Assembly (NCBI GenBank): GCA_965243755.1
Contig: CBDEVW010000002.1
Coordinates: 186,001-250,000 of the forward strand
Length of the DNA stretch: 64,000 bases
Direction: 5' to 3'
Source of the DNA: JANSWY01 sp965243755
GTDB taxonomy: Bacteria; Bacteroidota; Bacteroidia; Cytophagales; Cyclobacteriaceae
In this document: positions 1-9,285 of the stretch, one piece after another
How positions within the stretch are numbered: position 1 is the stretch's first letter
Layout: each line of letters starts with the position of its first letter
The notes under the pieces: generated by a model
Told to the model about the DNA's origin: nothing
What the model saw: the letters and a program-made list of their open reading frames with translations, nothing else
Database searches by the model: none
Program-made: the position numbers and the translations under genes

Positions 1-325
1 TTTTAAGTCGGTTGACTCTTCCTCCCTCCTCATCTATGCTTATGAACAATGGTACCGCAGACTTTTTTTGATAATTGAACACCAGGTTTTTCAAGGCATT
101 TTTAGGATCTCTTCGATAGATGTTTTTCTCATAAAGAACAATGCCTCCAACGTACCCCTGCTCTAAATAGCGGACCAATTGGTCGGTAGAATCATACTGA
201 TCGATTGATCCTATGCCAATCATCACCATTTGACCAATCTTGATATCCAGACTGTCTATTTCTTGTGCTAATGTTACCCTTCCCAAAAGCACGACTGTGA
301 TAAATATTAAAATCCTACTGCTCAT
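1..325 (-). CDS. Glycoside hydrolase family 3 protein, N-terminal part (beta-N-acetylhexosaminidase-like), cut by window edge
   Basis: Only the first 108 codons are inside the window; the gene continues beyond position 1. The ATG at 323-325 opens a typical signal peptide (MSSRILIFITVVLLGRVTLAQ), so the enzyme is exported. After it come LDIKIGQMVMIGIG and the strongly diagnostic IDEEGGRVNRL near residues 96-106, which matches the sugar-binding loop of NagZ-type family 3 glycosidases (usual form IDQEGGRVQRL). Such enzymes remove terminal beta-N-acetylglucosamine or other sugars from peptidoglycan fragments or glycans. The gene starts 5 bp after the stop of the PLP-enzyme gene upstream, so it is probably the last visible gene of the minus-strand operon. 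The family is well supported; the substrate is not. Confidence 0.8.
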   Translation of the reverse strand, partial: MSSRILIFITVVLLGRVTLAQEIDSLDIKIGQMVMIGIGSIDQYDSTDQLVRYLEQGYVGGIVLYEKNIYRRDPKNALKNLVFNYQKKSAVPLFISIDEEGGRVNRLK

Positions 326-330
326 ACTGT

Positions 331-1416
331 TCAACATTTTGGCATTTGTTCAATTTTGGTGCCTCCCAAAGTTATATAGGAACCCATCAAGTTAGCGGTA
401 AGGCAGGAATGAATTGGAATAATTCCAATAACATCTCCAATATGCAAACTATCCCAGATGCTCATATCATTTACTTTAAGTACACCGTGTTCCTGTGAAA
501 GCCTCGTGAGGTAACAATTTTGCTCCATCAACTCCCAGCCATTTTCATGGAGTGTTACCATCTGCCCATATGATCTCTGGCCATTAATCTCAATGAAATC
601 TTTCGAAAAGTGCACCGCACCACCATGGATTATTATTTCTTCCCTCGTTTTGTGTTTGGCCACTATTGGTGTAGCCATGCAAACTGCAATATTATCAAAA
701 CTGCAACTTGAAATGTTATATTGCATCCAGTCATAAAATATGAAGTTACCAGGTCGAACCTCATCAATACCAGAAAAATCCTCCACAACACTACATGTGG
801 GAGTATCTCCAAAGGAAATTAGTGGGTCAAACGGGTGATACTTCTCCTTTAAAATTTGCAGCTTGGAAGTGGTCTCTTTGTAAACCTGTCTAATTTCATC
901 ATTGTTTCTGCAGCCATACGAATGCCCTGCGTGTGCCAGAAATCCTTTGAATAAAAGTTTTCCCTCAGTTTTTATCAATGAATTGAAGTCAGTTGTTACG
1001 GGTAATCCTGTTCTGTTGGTACCAATATCAACCTTGATAAAGTAGTTGACGGTATTCTCAATATGCTGACTCACAAAGTTTAAAGTCTCTTCATCTTCCA
1101 ATACCAGATTGATTTTGCAATTTTTTGCTAAATCATTAATCACCGGAAGCTCCAGTCTGTTGAAAGGAAATGCAATGGTGATATCTTCCCAACCATTTGC
1201 TGCAAAATATTCTGCCATTGCTACTGAAGAAACAGTGCATGAGTTAACCCCATAAGCGCTGTACCAAGCTCCTATAGTCGCTGAAAAATGTGTTTTGAAG
1301 TGAGGCCTGAATGCTGTTCCGCTTTTTTGGGCTTTTTGGGCCATTTGCTCAATGTTTGCTTTCGCTATATCCTCATTGAGCAGTAGTGTCGGCCTTGTGA
1401 TGGGCATACTTTTCAA
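331..1416 (-). CDS. D-threonine aldolase / D-serine dehydratase-like PLP enzyme (alanine-racemase fold)
   Basis: A 361-residue fold-type III PLP enzyme without signal peptide, hence cytoplasmic. RPHFKTH at residues 37-43 holds the presumed PLP lysine (K41), and the C-terminal HSC (H336, C338) matches the metal-binding His/Cys pair of the D-serine dehydratase/D-threonine aldolase group. GDTPTCS and HGGAVHFSKD are further family signatures. These enzymes cleave or dehydrate D-beta-hydroxy amino acids; the exact substrate cannot be read from sequence. The start overlaps the end of the ceramidase-like gene by 44 bp (35 bp if the ATG at codon 4 is used), which suggests translational coupling. Linkage to a ceramidase and a glycosidase gives no obvious common pathway. 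Confidence 0.85.
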   Translation of the reverse strand: MKSMPITRPTLLLNEDIAKANIEQMAQKAQKSGTAFRPHFKTHFSATIGAWYSAYGVNSCTVSSVAMAEYFAANGWEDITIAFPFNRLELPVINDLAKNCKINLVLEDEETLNFVSQHIENTVNYFIKVDIGTNRTGLPVTTDFNSLIKTEGKLLFKGFLAHAGHSYGCRNNDEIRQVYKETTSKLQILKEKYHPFDPLISFGDTPTCSVVEDFSGIDEVRPGNFIFYDWMQYNISSCSFDNIAVCMATPIVAKHKTREEIIIHGGAVHFSKDFIEINGQRSYGQMVTLHENGWELMEQNCYLTRLSQEHGVLKVNDMSIWDSLHIGDVIGIIPIHSCLTANLMGSYITLGGTKIEQMPKC

Positions 1417-2773
1417 TAATCTTTTCTGTAAGTTGAGTTAACACTTTTCCATTTCCCGGACCATACCAATTCATGGTCCTGGTTTCGTATTTAGGCAAGT
1501 CGTACCATTCATCCCTGGTGAAGTAGCCCGCATAGTTGCCATTAAAACTAGTGATAATCAAATTAATGTTGTGATATTCTGCCACTGAATCCAGTTGATG
1601 CACCAATTCACCAGAAAAATCTCCAGGCATACCAATCAATAAGTTGTTTCCAATCAATAAAGAGCGAATCTCCAGGGAGCCCTCTGGGCGAAACAACTGA
1701 TTAAATACCCATGGTCTCAAGCTTAAATACTCACTTATTCTAACCTGAGGTTCTCCCAGATTAACTGGCATATTAAACATTCCTATATCTTTTACATGCT
1801 CACACTTTATTATGTTTGATAACAGGTTTGTTTGTGTTGTGAAGTGATCGGATACATAATTGATAATTTCATAACCTGATTTTCCAGGCGCATCAATGGA
1901 CATACTACCAACAGCACCAGCTGTGAACATAACAAAGTCAATGGTGGAGTCTTGTTCCAGGTTATTGGCGATTGCCCCCGGATAGTCTGCTGACAGGTCA
2001 TTGAAATGATGGGATAAGCAAGTGGCATGTGCCGCATAAGTACAAAACAAACCGACTTTCCCGTCAGACCTTTCAATCTTCAATATTCTTAGCCAGGGAT
2101 CAACTGTACCCTTTTCTCCAACCAGGCGATTTCTAATAATATCACTATTATCTACCTTCATAAATCCAACGTTGGCGTGCGCCAGGTTTTTTCTTGATGC
2201 TAAAAGTGCTGACAGGATGTTGTCCGAAATCATCTCTACCACTGTTGAATCAAAGGATCCGGCAAATAATTCGCCTACAAATCCGGGTTGCCACGAACCA
2301 ATGCTTGAGTGGGTATGAGTGGCGGTAAAGTAAATATTATCAATATTAAATGGTGCGGGAAGCTTTTTACGAAGAGACTTAATGACCAATGGAGGAACAA
2401 TCAATAAGTCAAGGTTAACAATGGCGTAGATATTTGAGGGGTTTTCGAAGACAAAAGTTCTCACAAATATTGAATCATGGATAGCAGTAAACAATTTGCT
2501 TTCTCTTGCGCCATACCCAGCCAGAGGCAAGACCCGTTTTGGAGTTATGCTTACCTTGGACCAACCTATTTTCAAAGAATCGAAACTTGAAGACCTGATA
2601 GTGTCTTTCTCTAGTTTTTCTACCGCACTAATAAATTCTTCTGAATCTAAAGGATCTGATCGATCAATCAGAGTAAATATGGTTGAAGCAAGAATAAGAA
2701 GAAGCAGCATAAAAATGAGTCCTATCCTTAGAACTCTGGACAACATACCATTGATACGAATCAACCTGCCCAT
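1373..2773 (-). CDS. Neutral/alkaline ceramidase-like protein, membrane-anchored
   Basis: A 466-residue protein with one hydrophobic N-terminal segment (about residues 17-34) that anchors or exports it. KVSITPKRVLPLAGYGAR near 73-90, FTATHTHSSIG at 149-159 (H153 and H155 as likely zinc ligands), YAAHATCL, YPGAIANN and FTAGAVGSMS match the N-terminal catalytic domain of neutral/non-lysosomal ceramidases. It lacks the C-terminal immunoglobulin-like domain of long ceramidases, so it is a short form. Ceramidases split ceramide into sphingoid base and fatty acid, and many Bacteroidota make sphingolipids, but these short homologues may act on other amides. The first ATG overlaps the upstream ComM gene by 13 bp; the ATG at codon 10 (2746) is an equally good start. 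Confidence 0.75.
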   Translation of the reverse strand: MGRLIRINGMLSRVLRIGLIFMLLLLILASTIFTLIDRSDPLDSEEFISAVEKLEKDTIRSSSFDSLKIGWSKVSITPKRVLPLAGYGARESKLFTAIHDSIFVRTFVFENPSNIYAIVNLDLLIVPPLVIKSLRKKLPAPFNIDNIYFTATHTHSSIGSWQPGFVGELFAGSFDSTVVEMISDNILSALLASRKNLAHANVGFMKVDNSDIIRNRLVGEKGTVDPWLRILKIERSDGKVGLFCTYAAHATCLSHHFNDLSADYPGAIANNLEQDSTIDFVMFTAGAVGSMSIDAPGKSGYEIINYVSDHFTTQTNLLSNIIKCEHVKDIGMFNMPVNLGEPQVRISEYLSLRPWVFNQLFRPEGSLEIRSLLIGNNLLIGMPGDFSGELVHQLDSVAEYHNINLIITSFNGNYAGYFTRDEWYDLPKYETRTMNWYGPGNGKVLTQLTEKIIEKYAHHKADTTAQ

Positions 2774-4299
2774 CCTTCCCTATCCAAACTTCTATACTGA
2801 ATGGCTTCAGCAAGGTGCTCGATCTTAATCTCCTCGGAATCGGCGAGATCTGCAATGGTTCTCGAAACTTTTAAAATCCGGTCATATGCCCTGGCACTTA
2901 AACCTAGTTTTTCCATTGCAGTTTTAAGAAGGGTCTTACCTGCCTCATTGATCTTACATATTTCTTTGACCATCTGGGAGCTCATCATTGCATTATTGTA
3001 GATTGACTTATCGGATTCAAACCGCTGAGACTGAATGGATCTTGCATTTACAACCCTTTCGCGGATTTCTTCACTGGATTCCGCTTTTCTGTCTGCCGTC
3101 ATTTGATCGAAAGAAACTGGTGTCACCTCTACATGCAGGTCTATCCGGTCCAAAAGCGGTCCGCTAACTTTATTTAAGTACCGTTGCACAACCCCTGGGC
3201 CACAAACACATTCCTTCTCTGGATGGTTATAGTAACCACACGGACAAGGGTTCATGCTTGCAATCAACATGAAATTGGCCGGAAAATCCAGCGAAATCCT
3301 TGCCCTGGATATGGAAACCTTTCTTTCTTCCAGGGGTTGTCTCATTACCTCCAGCACGGTTCTTTTAAATTCCGGTAATTCGTCTAAAAACAAAACTCCG
3401 TTGTGAGACAATGATATCTCACCTGGCTGTGGTACACCTCCACCTCCAACCAGTGCGACATCACTAATGGTATGGTGAGGAGAGCGGAACGGTCTTGTAG
3501 CTATTAAAGATGCATTAGTGCCAAGCTTTCCTGCCACAGAGTGAATTTTAGTTGTCTCCAATGCCTCATGAAGGCTTAACGGAGGTAAGATAGATGGCAG
3601 TCGCTTGGCCAGCATGGTTTTCCCGGCACCTGGAGGGCCTATCATGATTACATTGTGACCTCCAGCTGCAGCAATTTCCAATGCTCTTTTAATGTTTTCC
3701 TGCCCTTGTACATTCGCAAAGTCTGCTTGGTAATTGTCCTGATTGTGATAAAATATGTCACGGGTATTCTGAACTTCCGGGGTGATTGGATTTCTTCCGT
3801 TCAGATGGTTGATGGCTTCTTTCAGATTTTCTACGCCGATCACCTCCAGGTTATCCACAATTGAAGCCTCAGAAGCATTTTCTTTGGGGAGAATAAACCC
3901 TTTAAATCCCTTCTTACGCGCCTCGATTGCGATAGGGAGTGCTCCTTTGATTGGTCTCAAAATACCGTCCAGAGCCAGTTCACCCATTACAATATATTGC
4001 TCCAACTCCGGTGCTTCTATTTGTTCGGATGCTTTTAGAATGCCAAGGGCAATTGGCAAATCATAGGCAGAACCTTCTTTCTTAATATCCGCAGGGGCAA
4101 GATTGACAACCACCTTTTGGCGAGGCATAAAATATTGATGAAACTTGATAGCAGATTCAACTCTTTGTTCGCTTTCTTTTACGGCAGAATCAGGTAACCC
4201 TACCATAAAAAACTTATTACCCTGACCAACATTTACTTCAATTGTGATGGTGGTGGCCTCCACACCATACACAGCACTTCCAAAACTCTTTGCTAACAT
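2761..4299 (-). CDS. comM: ComM/YifB family Mg-chelatase-like AAA+ ATPase
   Basis: A 512-residue protein with the full ComM layout: an N-terminal Lon-protease-like ChlI domain (about 1-170), an AAA+ Mg-chelatase domain with Walker A GPPGAGKTML at 221-230, a cysteine cluster (MNPCPCGYY then CVC) and the C-terminal Mg-chelatase helical domain ending RSLDREGWAG. ComM is a hexameric helicase that drives branch migration when incoming DNA is joined to the chromosome during natural transformation. It lies 3 bp downstream of gmhA. Length and motifs are complete and the frame is intact. Identity is very likely; whether this organism is transformable is not shown. Confidence 0.95.
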   Translation of the reverse strand: MLAKSFGSAVYGVEATTITIEVNVGQGNKFFMVGLPDSAVKESEQRVESAIKFHQYFMPRQKVVVNLAPADIKKEGSAYDLPIALGILKASEQIEAPELEQYIVMGELALDGILRPIKGALPIAIEARKKGFKGFILPKENASEASIVDNLEVIGVENLKEAINHLNGRNPITPEVQNTRDIFYHNQDNYQADFANVQGQENIKRALEIAAAGGHNVIMIGPPGAGKTMLAKRLPSILPPLSLHEALETTKIHSVAGKLGTNASLIATRPFRSPHHTISDVALVGGGGVPQPGEISLSHNGVLFLDELPEFKRTVLEVMRQPLEERKVSISRARISLDFPANFMLIASMNPCPCGYYNHPEKECVCGPGVVQRYLNKVSGPLLDRIDLHVEVTPVSFDQMTADRKAESSEEIRERVVNARSIQSQRFESDKSIYNNAMMSSQMVKEICKINEAGKTLLKTAMEKLGLSARAYDRILKVSRTIADLADSEEIKIEHLAEAIQYRSLDREGWAG

Positions 4300-4302
4300 G
4301 GA

Positions 4303-4881
4303 CTACCTGATGGTTTTTTCAATCACCAAAATGATTGTATGAATAATTTTAATGTGAATCTCTTGAATTCTATCGGCAAAACCAAAATGTGGTACCCTGA
4401 TTTCCAAATTGACCAATGGTGCCACTGCTCCACCATCATTGCCAGTAAAAGCAATCGTCCGCATACCCAAACGATTGGCTACATTTACCGCCTCCAAAAC
4501 ATTGGCCGAATTCCCGGAAGTACTGAAGCAGCACAGAATGTCCTCACTTTTACCTAGTGCCTCAATATAACGCGCAAACACCTGATTATAACCAAAGTCA
4601 TTTGAAACACATGAGATATGGGATGGGTCACTAATGGCTATTGCGGGAAGTGGCCTCCTGTTTTCACGGAACCTTCCTGTCAACTCCTCCGCAAAGTGCA
4701 TGGCATCACAGTGAGAACCTCCATTGCCGCAGGTCATTAATTTTCCTCCATTGCTGAAGCATTCAGAAATATAATCAGCGGCCTTTTGAATGTTTGCCAG
4801 TAGCTCCTCATTGTTGATGACAGAGTCTAGTAATTCACTGGCTTCTACAAATTGCTGCTTTATTAAGGGGTTACTTATCAT
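4303..4881 (-). CDS. gmhA: Phosphoheptose isomerase (sedoheptulose 7-phosphate isomerase)
   Basis: A 192-residue SIS-domain protein, the same length as characterised GmhA enzymes. It shows GNGGSHCDAMHFAEELTGRF (sugar-phosphate binding plus glutamate), FSTSGNSANV, TGNDGG and the C-terminal IQEIHIKIIHTII helix with the zinc-binding histidines. The enzyme converts sedoheptulose 7-phosphate to D-glycero-D-manno-heptose 7-phosphate, the first step of ADP-heptose synthesis for lipopolysaccharide core or other glycans. The start overlaps the stop of the preceding membrane-protein gene by 4 bp. The MsbA-like exporter two genes upstream fits a role in envelope glycolipid. No other heptose-pathway gene is in the window. 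Confidence 0.93.
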   Translation of the reverse strand: MISNPLIKQQFVEASELLDSVINNEELLANIQKAADYISECFSNGGKLMTCGNGGSHCDAMHFAEELTGRFRENRRPLPAIAISDPSHISCVSNDFGYNQVFARYIEALGKSEDILCCFSTSGNSANVLEAVNVANRLGMRTIAFTGNDGGAVAPLVNLEIRVPHFGFADRIQEIHIKIIHTIILVIEKTIR

Positions 4882-5267
4882 ATAATGTCTTCTTCATCAT
4901 CTTCCTCTTCATCCGGAGAAGGTAACTGCTGTGATGAAGGTTCGGGCTCAGATGAATGCTCCTGATCGTACAATTTGGCTTTCAGCTGGGTGACTTCTTT
5001 TTCCAGAGAAGATAGCTTTCTTCTGTTTTTTATCTGAATAAAATTCTCATACCCCAGTTCAAATACTAACAGGAATGCAACAAAATAGATGAACTTAGAC
5101 CCGAGAGCTGGTAATTCAGAAAAGTAATCATACCAACCCCATTTTCTAAGCGTATCTAAAACGTTTACCAGATCATAGGCAAGATAAATTAAGATGATAA
5201 TGATTATCACATAGATCAGGTAATAGATAGATCTGAAGTTTTTGAATTTATTCAGCAGCTGGACCAT
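4878..5267 (-). CDS. Small membrane protein of unknown function with coiled coil and acidic tail
   Basis: A 129-residue protein that I do not recognise. Two hydrophobic segments are seen (about residues 16-34 and 52-70), the first almost pure Ile/Leu/Tyr. They are followed by a charged, probably coiled-coil stretch (KNRRKLSSLEKEVTQLKAKL) and a Ser/Pro/Glu/Asp-rich tail ending in a run of acidic residues. The tail is probably cytoplasmic. The gene overlaps gmhA by 4 bp and begins 35 bp after the ABC exporter gene, so it is cotranscribed with envelope genes. An accessory role at the inner membrane is only a guess from position. Confidence 0.7.
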   Translation of the reverse strand: MVQLLNKFKNFRSIYYLIYVIIIIILIYLAYDLVNVLDTLRKWGWYDYFSELPALGSKFIYFVAFLLVFELGYENFIQIKNRRKLSSLEKEVTQLKAKLYDQEHSSEPEPSSQQLPSPDEEEDDEEDII

Positions 5268-5302
5268 AGTGGGAATTTAGAAAATTATTTTTAAAATCTG
5301 GT

Positions 5303-7135
5303 TCAAAATGACTGCATATCAATCAGTTTTTTATACAATCCATTTATCCTCATTAATTCCTCATGCCTTCCTCTTTGAATGATTTTACCCTCATCCAACA
5401 CCAAGATCTCATCAGCCTGTTGTATAGTGCTCAAACGATGTGCAACTACCAATACTGTACGATCCTTCATTAGTTGGTCTAATGCCTCCTGTACCAGTTT
5501 CTCGGAGGCAGAATCAAGGGCACTTGTTGCTTCATCCAGGATCAGGATATCCGGGTTTTTGAAAATGGCTCGCGCGATGCTTATTCTTTGTCTTTGCCCA
5601 CCTGATAGCTTGGTTCCTCGTTCACCAATGGTAGTATGATACCCGGCTTCTAATTGCTCTATAAACTGATGGGCATTGGCAATAGTAGCAGCTTGTACCA
5701 CCTTCTCCATTTCCACATTTTCTGAACCCAGGGTAATATTGTTGTAGACCGTATCATTGAAAAGAATGGACTCTTGAGTAACAATCCCTATGGATCGTCT
5801 TAACTGATGCAACTCATATTGTCTGAGGTCCACATCATTGATGTAAACTGAACCCTCGGTGGGATCAAAAAACCTTGGTAGCAGATCCGCGATTGTTGAC
5901 TTCCCGGCTCCAGATGGTCCCACAAGCGCAATGACCTTACCTTTTTCCAGTTCAAAAGATATATCATCAAGCACTTTTTCTTCTTCATAGGCAAAACTGA
6001 CATTCTTAAATCTGATTCCGGTTTTAACCTCAGTTAATGGCACAGGATTTAGGTTTTCCCGAACAGTCGGCTGCTCATCAATGATTTCAAAAATACGCTC
6101 ACCTGCGGCCAGGCCTCTTTGAATATTACTGAATGAATTGGAAAATGCTTTCAGTGGATTCAGAATCTGACTGAATATGAGTAGGAATGTGATGAATTTT
6201 GGAGCATCAATACTGGAATTTTCCGTTAATATCAAATCACCTCCAATTAGCAAGATAATTGCCATCACTGTTACCCCTAGAAACTCACTGATTGGGCCGG
6301 CTAATTCAAATCTTTTGGTAACGCCCAAATACAATTTTTCATAATTATTTACTTCAACATTAAATCTTTTGAGCCATTGTTGCCTCGCTCCAAAAGCCTT
6401 AATGATTCTTATTCCCCAAATGGTCTCGTCCAAAACATTACTTAATCTGCCAAGTGACTCCTGACCTGCTCTTGCTTTTGCCTTAAGCCTTTTGGCTATG
6501 AAAGAAATTACTCCCCCGGCTAATGGTAATATTGCTAATCCATACCATGTCAGGGAAGGTGAAATTGAAAATAATGCATAAAAAAGGCCCACCATCAAAA
6601 GGGGCTCCTTAATAAAAACCTTCAATGAGCTGATCACAGTAGCTTCTATTAAAAATGCATCAGTTGTGACCCTGGAAATAATGTCTCCTTTTCTTGCTTC
6701 CGTAAAAAAACCTACGTGCAGGTTTGTTATCGATTCGAAAATTCTTGATCGCATTCCTGATATAACACCTGCTCTTATTTTCGCCAGTAAGATTGCTGAT
6801 ATATACCTGAGCACATTTGCTACCGCATTACCAACGATCAAAATGACACAAACATATTTTAAAGCCGTAAATGCACCGCTGGAAGACAGGTAGTTATAGA
6901 AATGGTGATAAAACAGTGATTTGAAATAAGTCACCGTTAGAGAAAAGTCTGAAACCGGGTAATTTGTAGAAAACTGTGATTTGTCAATTGGCTCAAATAA
7001 TACTTCCAACAGTGGAATAAACAACACAAAATTAAATACCTGGAATATGGTGTGTAAAATTGAAATAATCAGGAAAACCGGTATTAGCCATATATATGGT
7101 TTCGCAAACTCCAGTATCCTCAAATAGACCTTCAT
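5303..7135 (-). CDS. ABC exporter with fused permease and ATPase (MsbA-like)
   Basis: A 610-residue half-transporter. Six membrane helices fill about residues 1-330 and an ATPase domain the rest. Walker A GPSGAGKST lies near residue 402, signature LSGGQRQR near 510, Walker B LILDEATSALD just after, and the H-loop in VVAHRLST. Length and order match the MsbA/lipid-exporter family (TIGR02203-like), which flips lipid A core or other amphiphiles across the inner membrane. It is 3 bp from the RemB/Wzi-like barrel gene upstream and precedes gmhA, which supports a role in glycolipid or capsule export; other substrates, including drugs, cannot be excluded. Confidence 0.88.
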   Translation of the reverse strand: MKVYLRILEFAKPYIWLIPVFLIISILHTIFQVFNFVLFIPLLEVLFEPIDKSQFSTNYPVSDFSLTVTYFKSLFYHHFYNYLSSSGAFTALKYVCVILIVGNAVANVLRYISAILLAKIRAGVISGMRSRIFESITNLHVGFFTEARKGDIISRVTTDAFLIEATVISSLKVFIKEPLLMVGLFYALFSISPSLTWYGLAILPLAGGVISFIAKRLKAKARAGQESLGRLSNVLDETIWGIRIIKAFGARQQWLKRFNVEVNNYEKLYLGVTKRFELAGPISEFLGVTVMAIILLIGGDLILTENSSIDAPKFITFLLIFSQILNPLKAFSNSFSNIQRGLAAGERIFEIIDEQPTVRENLNPVPLTEVKTGIRFKNVSFAYEEEKVLDDISFELEKGKVIALVGPSGAGKSTIADLLPRFFDPTEGSVYINDVDLRQYELHQLRRSIGIVTQESILFNDTVYNNITLGSENVEMEKVVQAATIANAHQFIEQLEAGYHTTIGERGTKLSGGQRQRISIARAIFKNPDILILDEATSALDSASEKLVQEALDQLMKDRTVLVVAHRLSTIQQADEILVLDEGKIIQRGRHEELMRINGLYKKLIDMQSF

Positions 7136-7138
7136 TTC

Positions 7139-8811
7139 TTAGAATAGAATATCGGTGGTCGCCAGGTTTAATCGCAAGCCTACAGTTGTAATGGTTGTAT
7201 TCTCTTCGTACCGCGGAAAAGCTGAATCTGCAGATCGGAATACCTGATTGAAATCTAGAAACAAATTATGTTTTAGCTGATAAGAGACGCGCAAATCAGA
7301 GTGAACCAAATTAACCGTTTCCCCCTGACCAACAAAATGTTCATCATCCCGTGTTCTGGTCGTATAGGGTTCCAATATATCACTCCCCAGGTTTTCATCT
7401 TCCGGATCATTTCCATGCTGAGAAACCATAATTCTGCCTCTAATAAAAAGCCTGGGAATTGGTTGATACCTCATAATTCCCAGGAATTCCTGAAAATTAG
7501 CCCCTCTTGGATGAGCAAGCGGTTGATTGTAATGAGCGTAATTCGTGTAAAAGCTTTCATGTGTGTAGGTAAACGGCCTTGCAAAATTGTACTCCGCCTG
7601 AAGGTCAAGATTGTTGATGTTGAAAGCGTTGATAAATTTTCCGCCAACTTGAAAAGCAAATTTATTGGTCCAGTTGCCCTTATCGTTTTTTACATTGCTA
7701 ACAATAAACTCATCGACCAGAAACTGTCCGTACAGGGAAACTCGTTTGGCTAAGTTCCACTTTAAATCTAATCCAAGAATGGCATTATCCGGGCTTCCTG
7801 TGTATTGCTCAACGGACCGATATAAAATGATAGGGTTCATATAATTCCATTCAAATTGATTGGAGGTTCCCAAACTATCTGTTCTGGCAAATATGATTGA
7901 CTCAAAAAGTCCCACGTTGAAATTGGGCGTGAGGTTAAAGCTGAGGTGATGCATGGACATGAATTTTTTGGGAAACTGGTCAACCCCCAACGTTCCACCA
8001 CTGAAATAACCCACATCAGCTATTAATTGAGCATATAAATTAGTGTACTGTAACTTCCATCCCTTGGTTCCTATTTTAAAATAAGGATAATTATTGGAGA
8101 AATCTGATAGCAAAAGTGAACGGTAACCATTGCCAATGAAAAACCGATCATGTCCCAGCTGGAAGTTAATGTGTTTGGTAGCATTGAATGAAATATGACC
8201 TTTGGCAAATATGAAATCGTAGGCATTTTCATCAAGCAGTTTCCAAAATCCCAATCCTGGTATGGCCCCATTATTCAACTGATACTGTCGAATATAAGCT
8301 GGATAACGCAATTGATTCTCAGTGAAAGAAGTATAAAAGTAGACCTTTTGATCCACTGACCCCCTAACTTCAACGCCACGAGTATTTCGATAAACAATTT
8401 CCTCAGTATCCCAGTCTTTACCAATCTGGAAACCAAAAATGGGATTAACATGAAAATCCAGTTCGTCGCTGTGATGATGATACAAATCCGATTTTGAGCG
8501 ATAAAGTTTCTTCAAAAATGGCTTTTCGAAATATAATCGACTGAATCCGTGTGCTCCCAGTTGTCCTGAAGCAAATAGTTATGATTGAAAATATCCTGTT
8601 TGGTAGATGCGGCAGATCTTTGAATTAACGCTGCTATTTCATCCCGCTGTAGCGGTTTGAATGATGTAAATACTTCCTGTTGGCCTGAAAGGATCTCAGC
8701 TCTATCGATTATGTGATTATTGTAGTCATCATTAAGAGAGTAAGTGGTACTCTGCGAAAGAACAACAAGAGGTATTGAGAGAAAGAAAGCCACAAAAAAC
8801 ATTGCTTTCAT
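7139..8811 (-). CDS. RemB/Wzi-like outer-membrane beta-barrel protein, frameshifted
   Basis: Two overlapping frames make one protein of about 557 residues. The first part opens with signal peptide MKAMFFVAFFLSIPLVVLSQ and ends ...DYISKSHF-stop. The second resumes at 8515 with LKKLYRSKSDLYHHH and runs to the stop at 7139. Adding one A to the A-run at 8523-8526 (minus strand) restores ISKKPFLKKLYRSKSDLY, a smooth join. The rest is rich in alternating aromatic beta strands (LGHDRFFIGNGYRSL, NWEWNY-like patterns), as in the capsule-assembly Wzi and gliding-associated RemB families. Start at 8811 is chosen for the signal peptide; ATG 8817 is also possible. The break is probably a sequence error because it belongs to a cluster of such indels. 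Confidence 0.75.
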
Positions 8812-8895
8812 AAGCATCAAAGGTTTTTTTGCACAAAATAGGGCATTTAGGAGGAGATTTTTAATAAATGTTCTGGTTTTATTGCATTGTGATTG

Positions 8896-8926
8896 TTTGT
8901 AATTCAAATTGTTATACATATCTTTG
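8896..8926 (+). promoter_or_regulatory. Bacteroidota housekeeping promoter of rpmE2
   Basis: TTTG at 8896-8899, then exactly 19 bases, then TATCTTTG at 8919-8926. This fits the Bacteroidota sigma-A consensus TTTG-N19-TAnnTTTG without mismatch. Transcription should begin near 8933, leaving a leader of about 40 nt before the L31 start codon. The site lies in the divergent gap between the RemB-like gene and rpmE2. Confidence 0.8.
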
Positions 8927-8972
8927 CAGTCCTTTTTAAGGAAACGCATAGTAATTACAAAAGACATTAAAG

Positions 8973-9218
8973 ATGAAAAAGGAAATCCATCCAGAATATA
9001 AAGAAGTTGTTTTTCTTGATACTTCAAGTGATTTCAAGTTTTTAACGAAATCAACAATGACTTCTGAAGAGACTATCAAGTGGGAAGATGGTAATGAGTA
9101 TCCTTTGATAAAGATAGAAGTAAGTTCTGCATCGCACCCATTCTACACTGGTAAGAAGCTTTTCGTAGATACTGCAGGAAGGGTAGAAAAATTCAACAGA
9201 AGATACAAAAAGAAGTAA
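8973..9218 (+). CDS. rpmE2: 50S ribosomal protein L31 type B
   Basis: An 81-residue protein beginning MKKEIHPEYKEVVFLDTSS and containing SHPFYTGKKLFVDTAGRVEKF, both hallmarks of L31. It has no zinc-binding CxxC pair and the long C-terminal form, so it is the zinc-independent type B paralogue. L31 bridges the two ribosomal subunits. It has its own consensus promoter (8896-8926) and a strong terminator (9242-9278), so it is a single-gene unit. It is the only intact protein gene in the indel-rich 8.5-14.0 kb stretch. Confidence 0.95.
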   Translation: MKKEIHPEYKEVVFLDTSSDFKFLTKSTMTSEETIKWEDGNEYPLIKIEVSSASHPFYTGKKLFVDTAGRVEKFNRRYKKK

Positions 9219-9241
9219 GGGTCTTCCACCAAAAGAAATTG

Positions 9242-9278
9242 AAGTCTTCAGGAGTAATCTTGAAGACTTTTTTATTTT
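9242..9278 (+). terminator. Rho-independent terminator of rpmE2
   Basis: A perfect 9-bp stem, AAGTCTTCA at 9242-9250 and TGAAGACTT at 9261-9269, with a 10-nt loop, followed by a T-rich tail. It ends only 7 bp before the start codon of the next gene. Confidence 0.9.
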
Positions 9279-9285
9279 TGTGGCC

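Noticed and set aside
1810..2076. A minus-strand frame within the ceramidase-like gene
   Set aside because: It is a shadow frame with no signal, motif or start context; the ceramidase frame has clear family motifs.
8812..9027. The RemB-like reading frame stays open upstream to 9027
   Set aside because: The extension overlaps the L31 gene on the other strand and its promoter, and the signal peptide begins at 8811, so the extra residues are unlikely to be coded.
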